Assembly (NCBI GenBank): GCA_964622255.1
Contig: CAZUPK010000005.1
Location: 1-43,615, forward strand
DNA length: 43,615 bases
Direction of reading: 5' to 3'
DNA from: SZUA-1377 sp964622255
GTDB lineage: Bacteria; Campylobacterota; Campylobacteria; Campylobacterales; QNZT01
Within the stretch, counting starts at the first letter, position 1. Each line of letters begins with the position of its first letter. The position numbers and the translations under genes were made by a program. Positions 34,202 to 41,945 of this stretch are shown here, piece after piece. The notes beneath the pieces are model-generated. The model saw nothing but the letters and a program-made list of their open reading frames with translations, was not told the DNA's origin and made no database searches.

Positions 34202-35299
34202 CTAATCTTTAATAAGTCTTTTCACCTGTTTATGATATTCGCTTATAGATTGCTCTACATCATCACTCTTTTTCACAACAATCTCAGCAAAGTCAGCTAA
34301 CTTATGAACTATATCTGCTACTTCAGTATCAATCTTAGTAAATGTTTTATCCAATGTTTCATCGAGTTTATATATAACTTTACTAAACTTCTCTACTCTT
34401 TGATCCATATCTATTTTGGATGCTATCTTTGTCTCTGTATCAGATATAGATCTTAAAGCCCTTGTTATTGATTCAGCTGAGATATACATATCTCTACTTA
34501 CTTGTTTAAAACTTCTTGTCGTATCATCTAACAATTTTTGATAACTTTCTATATATGAGTCATTAAACTTTTTCATAAAGTGAACATTAAAATTTTCTCT
34601 TAAAGATGCTATCAAATCCTCATTATGAATATGATTTTGCACATACAAATAGTGTTTTAGTGTTACCTCATCCCAGATATACTTTTTAAAATCTTTCCTT
34701 ATAAGCACTATATATCTATCAATCTTTGAAAGCCCTCTCTTTTCAAAAAACATCCACCATATAGATAAAAATATGCCATATATAGAAACATAAAAAGCTG
34801 TCCCAACACCATTTAACAATATAGATATCTCCCTATTCAAATCCTTCGCCGAAGTAACTGAAAAATCCGGCATAGATACAGCTATAGAAATAAATGTTCC
34901 AAGTATTCCTAACATCGGAAAAATCGTTGTTGCAACTGATGCATAGTTATCATTTCTTATACCTGCAAAATAATCGCTCAAAAAAAATTCTAAGTTCAAA
35001 GTGGATTTTTTTTCTCCATTGATTTTTATCAATGTATTTCTTATTTTCTCTTTCAATTTCTTTTTTAGCTCTTTATAATGATTTACAACCTTGCAAGAAG
35101 AAAAATAGGCATTATGAGGTATAAACAGTAAATATATAAAAAAAACAATCCCAATCATAACAACACTATGAACCGGAATCTTATATGGTAAATAGTTTAA
35201 ATAACTAGCCAAAACTATGCCAAAAATAGCTAAGGGAATAGATAAAACAACTAAAAATCTTAAAAATGAAAAACATACAACCACGCCATTCTTATCCAT
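34202..35299 (-). CDS. MotA/TolQ/ExbB-family proton channel protein
   Basis: A 365-aa inner membrane protein with hydrophobic segments at about residues 10-34, 43-62, 118-143 and 162-187. The MotA/ExbB signature is TIFPMLGILGTFISIAVSM followed by NGVGTAFYVSIYGIFLSIWW. After the last helix it has a 170-residue helical tail (KIDMDQRVEKFSKVIYKLDE, VADIVHKLADFAEIVVKKSD) that likely forms a cytoplasmic coiled coil. It is paired with the MotB/OmpA-like gene. Topology and motif indicate an ion-driven complex; its task (envelope maintenance or other) is not shown by neighbours. Confidence 0.85.
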   Translation of the reverse strand: MDKNGVVVCFSFLRFLVVLSIPLAIFGIVLASYLNYLPYKIPVHSVVMIGIVFFIYLLFIPHNAYFSSCKVVNHYKELKKKLKEKIRNTLIKINGEKKSTLNLEFFLSDYFAGIRNDNYASVATTIFPMLGILGTFISIAVSMPDFSVTSAKDLNREISILLNGVGTAFYVSIYGIFLSIWWMFFEKRGLSKIDRYIVLIRKDFKKYIWDEVTLKHYLYVQNHIHNEDLIASLRENFNVHFMKKFNDSYIESYQKLLDDTTRSFKQVSRDMYISAESITRALRSISDTETKIASKIDMDQRVEKFSKVIYKLDETLDKTFTKIDTEVADIVHKLADFAEIVVKKSDDVEQSISEYHKQVKRLIKD

Positions 35300-35381
35300 A
35301 ACAAATCCTTGAAAATTTCCAACTTTATAATAATAACAAAAAAAACTAAACAGTAAACAAAAATTTACTTCTAATTTTTTT

Positions 35382-36389
35382 TTAACAATTTTTCATAAGC
35401 TTTTGCACCTGTCCTTTTATATCCTCATATACAAAACTTTCTTTAAATTCTAAAAATTTTCCTCCAGCAGCATTTGCATGTCCACCTCCGGAAAAAAGTT
35501 TTCTTGCCATTTTTGCAACATCATATCTATTGTCTGCCCTTGCAGATATATTTTTTTTGCTATTTACATCTAAAAAAAAATCATACTCCGGATTTGCTTT
35601 TAAAAAGCTATTTCCTATGATAGAGGTATTTCCAATCGAATATGTCAAAATCCCCTTTTTGCCTTCAAATTCAACTGTCATACTATCTTTATTTTTTGTC
35701 AGAAGTGATACTATATATTTACTTACAAGATTTTCAAGGGTATCATTTTTATCTTTCATAAAAAAGCTCTTTTTTATACTATGAAGCATATCATCTAACT
35801 TTATATAAGCATCCTCTTCATTAACATATTTTATCGCATTTTCTAATATATATGAAATATACTTGTAGTTTTCATTAGAAAACATAACACGATTTATCTC
35901 TTTTGCCTCTGTTACATATCTTGCTAAAACTTTACCTAGCTCAAACTTGTCAACTTCATTTTGAAGCCAAATGTCATAAGCATTTATACACTCTACATAA
36001 TACTTCAAATCAGCTATATCAACTTTCGACTTAAAATAATCATAAGTTATCTTAGTAGCTGAACGATTAACATCAAGTATATACCACTCAAAACTATCTG
36101 CACACTCCTTTCCTGTTTTGTGATGATCTAACAAAAGTAGTTCAAACCCCATCTCTTTTGACTTTTTGTCTATATATTTTGATTGAGCCATATCTAAATT
36201 TAGATCAGTTATCAAGACTAAATCACCACTTTTAACCCTCTTACAAATACTACTTAACCTATCATCTATCTCCTGTCCATAACTTGAGTTGAAATATTCT
36301 ACATTCTTATAAACTCTTGATGAAATCACTTGACAACCATACCCATCTAAATCTATATGTGAAAGATGAAAAACTTTTCTTTTCAACAA
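35382..36389 (-). CDS. DHH-family phosphoesterase
   Basis: A 335-aa metal-dependent phosphoesterase. The N-terminal DHH domain shows SHIDLDGYGCQVI near residue 9, VLITDLNLD near residue 57 and the LLLDHHKTG motif near residue 84. A C-terminal DHHA1 domain ends with GGGHANAAGGKF. Relatives degrade short RNA (NrnA) or cyclic dinucleotides; which substrate applies is not clear. The start is TTG (36389 or the next codon), preceded by AAGGG. It lies downstream of the rrf2 gene on the same strand with a 131-bp gap containing a perfect dyad. Confidence 0.88.
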   Translation of the reverse strand: MLKRKVFHLSHIDLDGYGCQVISSRVYKNVEYFNSSYGQEIDDRLSSICKRVKSGDLVLITDLNLDMAQSKYIDKKSKEMGFELLLLDHHKTGKECADSFEWYILDVNRSATKITYDYFKSKVDIADLKYYVECINAYDIWLQNEVDKFELGKVLARYVTEAKEINRVMFSNENYKYISYILENAIKYVNEEDAYIKLDDMLHSIKKSFFMKDKNDTLENLVSKYIVSLLTKNKDSMTVEFEGKKGILTYSIGNTSIIGNSFLKANPEYDFFLDVNSKKNISARADNRYDVAKMARKLFSGGGHANAAGGKFLEFKESFVYEDIKGQVQKLMKNC

Positions 36390-36457
36390 ATCAAAACCCT
36401 TCTGATAAAAGCACGATCATATCTAAACTAAACTTTTTAAACATATTGACAACAATT

Positions 36458-36472
36458 TTCTTAAGTTAAGAA
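36458..36472. promoter_or_regulatory. Perfect dyad TTCTTAA-G-TTAAGAA between rrf2 and the DHH gene
   Basis: A 7-bp perfect inverted repeat with one central base, about 70 bp upstream of the DHH gene start and 50 bp after the rrf2 stop. Size and symmetry suit a dimeric regulator. The adjacent Rrf2-family protein is a natural candidate, but this is inference only. Confidence 0.35.
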
Positions 36473-36520
36473 CCAACTATCATAATAGCCTAAGCTATAC
36501 TCCCCTTACTAAAAATATCC

Positions 36521-36919
36521 TTACAATATATCTTCTAGTGTTACTTTGTCAAAAAACTCATCTACCTTTTGTTGAAACTTATTTAAAAATGGCCATATCA
36601 TACAAAAATCACCCTTTCCTAAAGGGCAATTTGTAGTAGCACTCGAACACTCAAAAACTACTATAGGTTTTTTTTCAACAATCTCTATAACCCTTTTTAA
36701 ACTTATTTCTTCCGGTTTAAGATTTAATGTAAATCCACCTTTTGCACCCTTATATGACCTTAAAACACCATTTCTTGAGAGAGATTGTAAAACTTTTGCT
36801 AAAAAACTCCTTGATATATCAAGCCTTTTTGAAAGAGTATCAACATCTTCAGGTTTATCCCCCTTTGCCATAAGTATTAAAGATAAAAGTGCATATTCAC
36901 TAGCTCTTGTTAACAACAT
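36521..36919 (-). CDS. Rrf2-family transcriptional regulator
   Basis: A 132-aa winged-helix regulator. The N-terminus LLTRASEYALLSLILMAKG is typical of Rrf2 proteins, followed by the recognition helix region ISRSFLAKVLQSLSRNGVL and the wing SYKGAKGGFTL. Three cysteines (FECSS, TNCPLG, DFCMIW) are spaced as in IscR/NsrR-type members, which bind an Fe-S cluster and sense iron, sulphur or nitric oxide status. It lies 13 bp downstream of an OmpA lipoprotein gene with GGAAAAG before the ATG. Target genes are unknown; a dyad in the next intergenic gap is a possible site. Confidence 0.92.
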   Translation of the reverse strand: MLLTRASEYALLSLILMAKGDKPEDVDTLSKRLDISRSFLAKVLQSLSRNGVLRSYKGAKGGFTLNLKPEEISLKRVIEIVEKKPIVVFECSSATTNCPLGKGDFCMIWPFLNKFQQKVDEFFDKVTLEDIL

Positions 36920-36932
36920 ATCTTTTCCAAAT

Positions 36933-37727
36933 TTATTTTATTTCAACAACTATTCTATTGTTCTGTCTTCTACCATCTTCACTATCATTTGATGCCAAAA
37001 AGTTTACCGCACCCTTCGCATTAACTTTAACCCTATTTTCATCAATATCAAGATCTACAAGTTCCTCTTTTATTCGATTTGCCCTTCTTAGTGCTATATC
37101 CATACTATAAACTTCACTACCAATACCATCAGTATAACTTGTTAAAACAACTATCTTAATAGGATGAGAGTAGAGATAAGAAACAAGATATGAGATAAAT
37201 GCCTTTAAATCTCTGTTAAAAATAACCTCATCATTATCAAAATATTTTCCATTTATAGTAAAAGTCTCTTTATTACCACTATTTTTGTAGTTAAATTTAT
37301 CTTTTATACTACTTGGTTTTTCAACAGGCAAATTTGCTTCCTCTTTATCACTATCTACTTCATCTTGATGTTTTGCATCTTCAATAGCTTGATTTCTCTT
37401 TGTTATTATCTCATTTAGTTCTTTTATTGTATCTAGTTTCTTCTTTGTTAGCCTTGCTATTTTAACTTGATTTTTTAGTAGATATGCATAATGTTTGGCT
37501 AACTGAGGATTTGTTTCATTTGATAACACTCTTGCTATTTTTGAAGCTTTATAAAGTTCTTCTGAGGCTACACTTTTTAAAGAGGGATCCTTAACAGCAC
37601 TAATATATTCTTCCAAAGCACTTCTTACATATGGCAATTTTTTTGTTCCAACATCAATACTCACACCTTTATCTGAACAACTTATAAACAACAAACTAAT
37701 AGCCAATAGTAGCAGTAACCTTCTCAT
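36933..37727 (-). CDS. OmpA-family lipoprotein
   Basis: A 264-aa lipoprotein with signal peptide and lipobox MRRLLLLLAISLLFISCSDK (Cys17). A helical region follows (about residues 30-130, with repeated Ala/Leu heptads, similar in look to DUF4398 domains), then an acidic linker, and a C-terminal OmpA domain (VVLTSYTDGIGSEVYSM, then ALRRANRIKEELVDLDID and RRQNNRIVVEIK) that should bind peptidoglycan. Its ATG overlaps the stop of the upstream coiled-coil lipoprotein (ATGA), so the two are coupled and may form one envelope complex. Confidence 0.88.
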   Translation of the reverse strand: MRRLLLLLAISLLFISCSDKGVSIDVGTKKLPYVRSALEEYISAVKDPSLKSVASEELYKASKIARVLSNETNPQLAKHYAYLLKNQVKIARLTKKKLDTIKELNEIITKRNQAIEDAKHQDEVDSDKEEANLPVEKPSSIKDKFNYKNSGNKETFTINGKYFDNDEVIFNRDLKAFISYLVSYLYSHPIKIVVLTSYTDGIGSEVYSMDIALRRANRIKEELVDLDIDENRVKVNAKGAVNFLASNDSEDGRRQNNRIVVEIK

Positions 37728-38020
37728 TGAACTTCCTTCTCGTCCTGCTGCACAGGTTCTTCATCTTTTAAAGTTTCATCCAACTCTTTCAAAATTGGGT
37801 TGTTATCATATGTTTCATAATCCTCTTTATATCTCTTTTTATCTGATTCGAGTTTTGCTATTTCTGCTTCAAGTTTTGCAACCTCTTTGTCAGATTTTTC
37901 TTTTTGAGCTAAAAGTTGTTTTGAAAATTCATCGCTACTATTTACCAAAACACCTGCTATATTTTGACTGCAACCTAAAAAAAGAAAAATAGACACTAAA
38001 AAAATAATACCCTTTACCAT
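37724..38020 (-). CDS. Small coiled-coil lipoprotein
   Basis: The start is placed at ATG 38020, which gives the lipoprotein signal MVKGIIFLVSIFLFLGCSQN with lipobox LFLGC; a start at 38053 would bury the signal inside an extra 11 residues. The 98-aa product continues with a strongly heptad Lys/Glu segment (KEVAKLEAEIAKLESDKKRY) and an acidic tail. It overlaps the OmpA lipoprotein gene by 4 bp. The layout recalls Lpp-like or linker lipoproteins. No family recognised. Its 5' leader begins at the right end of the IS605-like unit C, 62 bp upstream. Confidence 0.75.
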   Translation of the reverse strand: MVKGIIFLVSIFLFLGCSQNIAGVLVNSSDEFSKQLLAQKEKSDKEVAKLEAEIAKLESDKKRYKEDYETYDNNPILKELDETLKDEEPVQQDEKEVQ

Positions 38021-38081
38021 AACTAAAATACCTCTTAGAGTTTCCGAAACCAAAATTATATCATAATTTTTATAAATTTTA

Positions 38082-38338
38082 GTAAACTACCCAATTTCTA
38101 GAGAAGATTGGGCTTTTTACCCTAAAATGTCCACGAAGATTGGACTTGATTATTGACTCGTTCCTCATACAAGGATTTTACAGAGGTCAAACTCCAACTC
38201 CTCATCCTCGTAAATCCCACTTATCATATCTGACAGGTTTGACTTTCGATAGTTCCTGCCATAGATGAGGATATTATAACATATAATAAATACAAAAATC
38301 AAGCATTCGTCCAAACTGCTAAAGACCATTGGGATGAA
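38082..38338 (-). ncRNA. Full-length IS605-derived omegaRNA-like unit (copy C), upstream of the coiled-coil lipoprotein
   Basis: Minus-strand copy of the unit at 22329-22588. It keeps the left hairpin with CTTTAG, the promoter with 18-bp spacing, stem CAGG...CCTG (38258-38234), the pairing arms ACGAGGAT (38211-38204) and ATCTTCGT (38140-38133), and the right-end hairpin CCCAAT/ATTGGG (38112-38090) followed by GGTAGTTTAC. The change of ATCCTCGT to ATCTTCGT turns a G-C pair into G-T, so pairing is kept. No transposase gene remains. It fills nearly the whole gap between sirohaem and lipoprotein genes. Confidence 0.6.
38273..38302 (-). promoter_or_regulatory. Sigma-70 promoter inside unit C
   Basis: On the minus strand TTGATT (38302-38297), 18-bp spacer, TATAAT (38278-38273). 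Identical boxes and spacing to the promoter in unit B. Expected transcript runs from about 38266 through the unit and on to the lipoprotein gene. Confidence 0.65.
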
Positions 38339-38350
38339 TGCTAACATTAT

Positions 38351-38923
38351 TTAAAACAAATCAAAATACTCTTTTGCTCGTTTATCAAGCAATTTCATTC
38401 GTTCTTTCCCCTTAGGTAAATTATCTCTCAATTTTTTCATATCTTTTAAAAAGATAGATAAATTTTTAGGCAAAGTTTTTTCTAAAAAAATTTTTAAATA
38501 TTTTGCTATAGATGGTGCAGTTCCGGAAGTTGATATTGAAAGCACTAATTCATCTTTTTTTATATAAGAACCAAATATAAAATCACAATACTCCTTAACA
38601 TCAACAGAGTTTACAAACACCCTTTTATCTCTACTTGCAAAATAAACTCTCTTTTGCAACTTAATATCATCAACAGCTACTATAACTATCTCATAACCGT
38701 CTAAATCACTATCTTCATACTCTTTTTTATATGAGTTTAAACTATGTTTTTTGATTAACTCTAAAATATCTTGCGAAAAGTCTTTTGCAACTATAGTTAT
38801 GTCTTTAGTAAAATCAAGAAGTTTTGAAAGTTTATGAGTGGCTACTTTACCAGCACCAAGAAGTAAAACTTTTTTATTCTTAAGTGTTAAAAAGATTGGA
38901 AAATAACTATCTTTTTCGAACAT
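38351..38923 (-). CDS. Siroheme synthase N-terminal-type protein (precorrin-2 dehydrogenase/ferrochelatase)
   Basis: Makes sirohaem from precorrin-2 by NAD-dependent oxidation and iron insertion; corresponds to the N-terminal part of CysG or to Met8/SirC. The 190-aa protein begins PIFLTLKNKKVLLLGAGKVATHK, a Rossmann motif, and has ASRDKRVFVNSVDVKEYCDF and LVLSISTSGTAPSIAKYLK, which are typical of this family. It overlaps the FtsL-like gene by 17 bp on the same strand. There is no methyltransferase domain, so uroporphyrinogen methylation must come from another gene. Confidence 0.9.
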   Translation of the reverse strand: MFEKDSYFPIFLTLKNKKVLLLGAGKVATHKLSKLLDFTKDITIVAKDFSQDILELIKKHSLNSYKKEYEDSDLDGYEIVIVAVDDIKLQKRVYFASRDKRVFVNSVDVKEYCDFIFGSYIKKDELVLSISTSGTAPSIAKYLKIFLEKTLPKNLSIFLKDMKKLRDNLPKGKERMKLLDKRAKEYFDLF

Positions 38924-39248
38924 TTACCATCTCTATTTGATATCTTTTTTTCTGTATTTTTTCTACAATATCTCTCTCTTGAACTTTTAAAAATTCTAAC
39001 TCTTTTTCCATCTTGTATATGGAAATACTTTTGTTATAAACTTGATTTGCTATAGCAATCTTGAGTATAAACAAGAATAAGACGACAAATACCACACCAT
39101 ATGTATATAAAAGGTTTTTAAAAGTAAGGTTTTTAACCTCTTGGATATGGGAATCATATTCTTTTAAAAGTTCCTCTTTATCCTCAAGAACTTTAATAAA
39201 ATCTAAAGACTCTAAGTTTGGAACTTCTACTCCTTGGATTCTTGTCAA
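38907..39248 (-). CDS. FtsL/DivIC-like single-pass membrane protein
   Basis: A 113-aa bitopic protein: about 45 cytoplasmic residues, a membrane helix at about residues 49-69 (LYTYGVVFVVLFLFILKIAIA), and a short coiled coil (YKMEKELEFLKVQERDIVEKI) outside. Size, topology and position directly after rsmH fit FtsL, a division protein. Sequence similarity in this family is low, so the call rests on context. The start is TTG at 39248, the only usual start before the membrane helix, with AAGGAAAG just upstream. This makes its first 56 bases overlap the end of rsmH. Confidence 0.7.
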   Translation of the reverse strand: MTRIQGVEVPNLESLDFIKVLEDKEELLKEYDSHIQEVKNLTFKNLLYTYGVVFVVLFLFILKIAIANQVYNKSISIYKMEKELEFLKVQERDIVEKIQKKRYQIEMVNVRKR

Positions 39249-40104
39249 TCTCTTTCCTTGTTGCTATTATGGGTTTTTTCGTTACGATTTTCCCTAAGCT
39301 ATTATTATTTCCACATTCACACTTGAAACTATCTTTTGGACATATACAGTTTTTAGTCCATTTCTTAAAAGTAATTTTTACTATTTTATCTTCAAGTGAA
39401 TGAAAGGTTATTATAGCAACTAAAAGTTTAGAATTATTTAATTTTTTTAAGTTTTCTAATAATTTTTTTAATTCTTTTAATTCTTTATTAACTTCTATTC
39501 TTACTGCTTGAAATAAAAGTGTAGCTGGATGAAGTTTTGGATGAGAAAAATTTTTAGCTATAAACTCTGCCAACTCTTTAGCACTTTTAAAAGGTTTTTT
39601 TAGCCTTCTTGTAACTATAAGTGATGCCATCTTTTTATAGCTTTTTATCTCACCATACTCTTTGAGTATTTTTTCTAAATCACTTAGTGGATAGTAGTTT
39701 ATCACATCATAAGCAGTTAGTTTAGTATCTTTACTCATTCTCATATCAAGATTTTCAGAGTTAAAACTAAAACCTCTTTCGAGTTTATCAAGTTGTAAGG
39801 AAGAAACTCCAATATCTGCCAAAACTCCTGTTATATTAAGTCCCCTTAGCTTCTCTGTAACAGTGGCAAATCTTCCCTTTTTAAACTCCACCCTATTGCC
39901 AAATCTCTCAAGTCTTTTTTTAGAAAACTCTAAAGCTTCGTCATCTTGGTCTATACAGATAAGCTTTATATTTGGATTTGATTCTAAAAGTGCCTCACTA
40001 TGTCCACCATATCCCACAGTACAATCAACAATATAACCACTATCTATCTCTTGAAAAATCTTTTTAACCTCTTCTAAAAGAACTGGAATATGAGGGATTT
40101 GCAT
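39193..40104 (-). CDS. rsmH: 16S rRNA (cytosine(1402)-N(4))-methyltransferase
   Basis: Methylates C1402 in the 16S rRNA decoding centre (formerly MraW). The 303-aa protein has the HIPVLLEEV start, the SAM-binding glycine motif DCTVGYGGHSEALL near residue 28, ADIGVSSLQLDKLERGFSF near residue 95, and the C-terminal NPRSRSSKLRVFRFY. It is the usual neighbour of ftsL in the division cluster. Here its last 56 bases overlap the FtsL-like gene. A divergent 370-bp gap separates it from the PpiD-like gene. Confidence 0.96.
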   Translation of the reverse strand: MQIPHIPVLLEEVKKIFQEIDSGYIVDCTVGYGGHSEALLESNPNIKLICIDQDDEALEFSKKRLERFGNRVEFKKGRFATVTEKLRGLNITGVLADIGVSSLQLDKLERGFSFNSENLDMRMSKDTKLTAYDVINYYPLSDLEKILKEYGEIKSYKKMASLIVTRRLKKPFKSAKELAEFIAKNFSHPKLHPATLLFQAVRIEVNKELKELKKLLENLKKLNNSKLLVAIITFHSLEDKIVKITFKKWTKNCICPKDSFKCECGNNNSLGKIVTKKPIIATRKEIDKNPRSRSSKLRVFRFY

Positions 40105-40475
40105 CTTTTAGCCTTTTTTTACTTATATTACATAAACTTTTTTAAGGTGATGTTAAAATATATGACAATATCAAACAAAATTTAATAAAACTATCTTCAT
40201 TTATATTTAGAAAAAATTTTTTTAGTATCTTTTATGGCTAAATATCGGTAAAACTAGAGAGTAAAAATCTATTGTAATACAATGGAACCTCTAAAGAGCT
40301 TGTAAAAAATCATCATAAAAAAATAGTGCGAAAATTCTTTTAAACAATAAAAAATCTAAAATATTTCTTAAAAAATTTTTATTATTTTTATATTAACTTT
40401 TTAACAGTTAAAACTTAGTCTTATTTAACTTTTTTTAAATATAATTAACATTAGTATGTAAGTTAAAGGATTAAA
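40105..40475. other. AT-rich divergent intergenic region between rsmH and ppiD
   Basis: 371 bp, strongly A/T rich, holding promoters for both divergent genes. No protein frame, tRNA or transposon end is visible. It contains a perfect dyad ATTGTA-A-TACAAT at 40271-40283 and a TATAAT at 40440-40445 that would serve the plus-strand gene. Confidence 0.6.
40440..40445 (+). promoter_or_regulatory. Likely -10 box of the ppiD-ftsA-ftsZ transcript
   Basis: A perfect TATAAT, 31 bp before the ATG at 40476, preceded by T-rich tracts rather than a clear -35 box. This matches the -35-poor sigma-70 promoters described for Campylobacter and Helicobacter. AAAGGA precedes the ATG. Confidence 0.5.
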
Positions 40476-41942
40476 ATGATTTTATGGATGCAATAACATA
40501 GAAAATATCTTGTAGTTACGATTTGGATTAGCACTATTGCTTTTGTAGGTGCCGGTTTTGTAGGATGGGGGGCTTACAGGTTTGGTGGAGGCAATAGTAA
40601 TACTATTGCTAAAATCGGAAATATAAAGGTTACTAACAGAGATTTACAAACAAAATACTTAAACATTTATAACTATTATAATAAAATGCTTGGGGGAAAG
40701 CTAACAAAGGAAAAAGCAAAAGAGTTAAGGCTTCAAGAAATTGCACTAAATCAGCTTTTCAATGATGCTCTTCTTTTGAACTATGCAAAAGATTTAGGCA
40801 TAATCGTAAGTGATAAAGAGGTTTTAAAAGAGATAGCAAACATTGATGCTTTTAAAGTTGACGGTGTGTTTTCCGAAAGTAGATATAACTCCATACTTGC
40901 AAATTTGGGGACTAATTCATATAATTTTAAAAATGATATAAGAAAATCTCTAACAACAGATAAACTTTTTAAAGCTTTAAATCTTCCTCCCACAAGTTTA
41001 GAGGAAAAAGCTCTATTTGCTACACTATACCTTCAAGACAAGATAAAATATAAAATATTAACAGATAAAGAGATAACTCTAAATGTTACAGATGATGAGC
41101 TTAAAAAATTTTGGGAGGCAAATAAACAAAAATATAAATCAGCAAAAAAATACTCTTTAGATATTGTAAAAGTAAATTCTGACTCTATGGAAGTAACTGA
41201 TGATGAAATAAAAGAATTTTACAATAAAAAGAAGTTTATGTTTAAAGGAAATGATGGGAAAATCCTTTCACTAGAAAAAGCAAAAGATGATGTAAAACAT
41301 AAAGTTCAACTAAAAAAGGCTAAAAAAGAGATACTTAAAAAATATCTGAAACTAAAAAATAAAAAGATATCTCCTGATGAAAGCATAACAGTCGCTAAAA
41401 TAAATGCAAAAATCCCTATGCAAAAAATAGTTACTGCTAGAGTAGGAGACTATATAAGAGCCATAGAAACACCGTATGGATATGCTTGTGTTTATTTAAA
41501 GAAGATTATCAAACCAAAAGTTTTAGACTTTAATAAGGCTAAAAACTTAGCAAAAGCAGATCTTCTCTCAAAGAAAAAAGAAAAAGCTTTAAAGGCTCTT
41601 GGAGAAGAGGCTATAAAAGACTTTAAAGATGCAAAAGAGAGTAACTTCTTTACAAGAGATGATCCTGATAAACTAAACTTTTTATCAAAAACTGAGGCTT
41701 TAGAGTTTTTAAACTATATATTTTCACAGCAGAATAAAAAAGGATACTACATATACACAGATAAAGTTTTGGCTTATGAAATAGTTGATCAAAAACTGTT
41801 TGATAAAACACTATTTGATAAAAACAAAGATACCATCATAGATGGTGTTAAAAACTTAAAAAGGCGAGAGATAGAGAGTGAACTTTTGAAAAAGTTACAA
41901 AAAATCTACACAATAGAGAAATACTACAGTGACAAAGGATAA
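40476..41942 (+). pseudogene. SurA/PpiD-like periplasmic foldase with an in-frame TAA at codon 7
   Basis: The full frame of 488 codons starts at ATG 40476 with AAAGGA upstream. The N-terminus (MILWMQ, stop, HRKYLVVTIWISTIAFVGAG) is a signal-anchor typical of the PpiD/SurN peptidyl-prolyl isomerases of Campylobacterota, where the stop position normally holds Lys or Arg. TAA at 40494-40496 would come from AAA by one change. After it the frame is intact to 41942, including SurA N-domain-like helices and a parvulin-like segment. The next ATG in frame (40686) would drop the membrane anchor and about 70 residues. Either the gene is freshly inactivated, or the base is an error, or readthrough occurs. 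The ftsA gene follows 3 bp later. Confidence 0.8.
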
Positions 41943-41945
41943 AAG

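Noticed and set aside
26436..35299. SNF2 helicase and MotA/MotB-like pair as a Zorya-type defence system
   Set aside because: They are separated by guaB, gatA and hsp20, no ZorC- or ZorD/E-like gene adjoins the pair, and the helicase is linked to guaB and an AEC transporter. SWIM-type SNF2 helicases are common outside defence.
38165..38347. 60-aa minus-strand frame inside unit C
   Set aside because: It is not preserved in unit B, where the same region carries stops and length changes, and it lies over the promoter and stems of the RNA unit.
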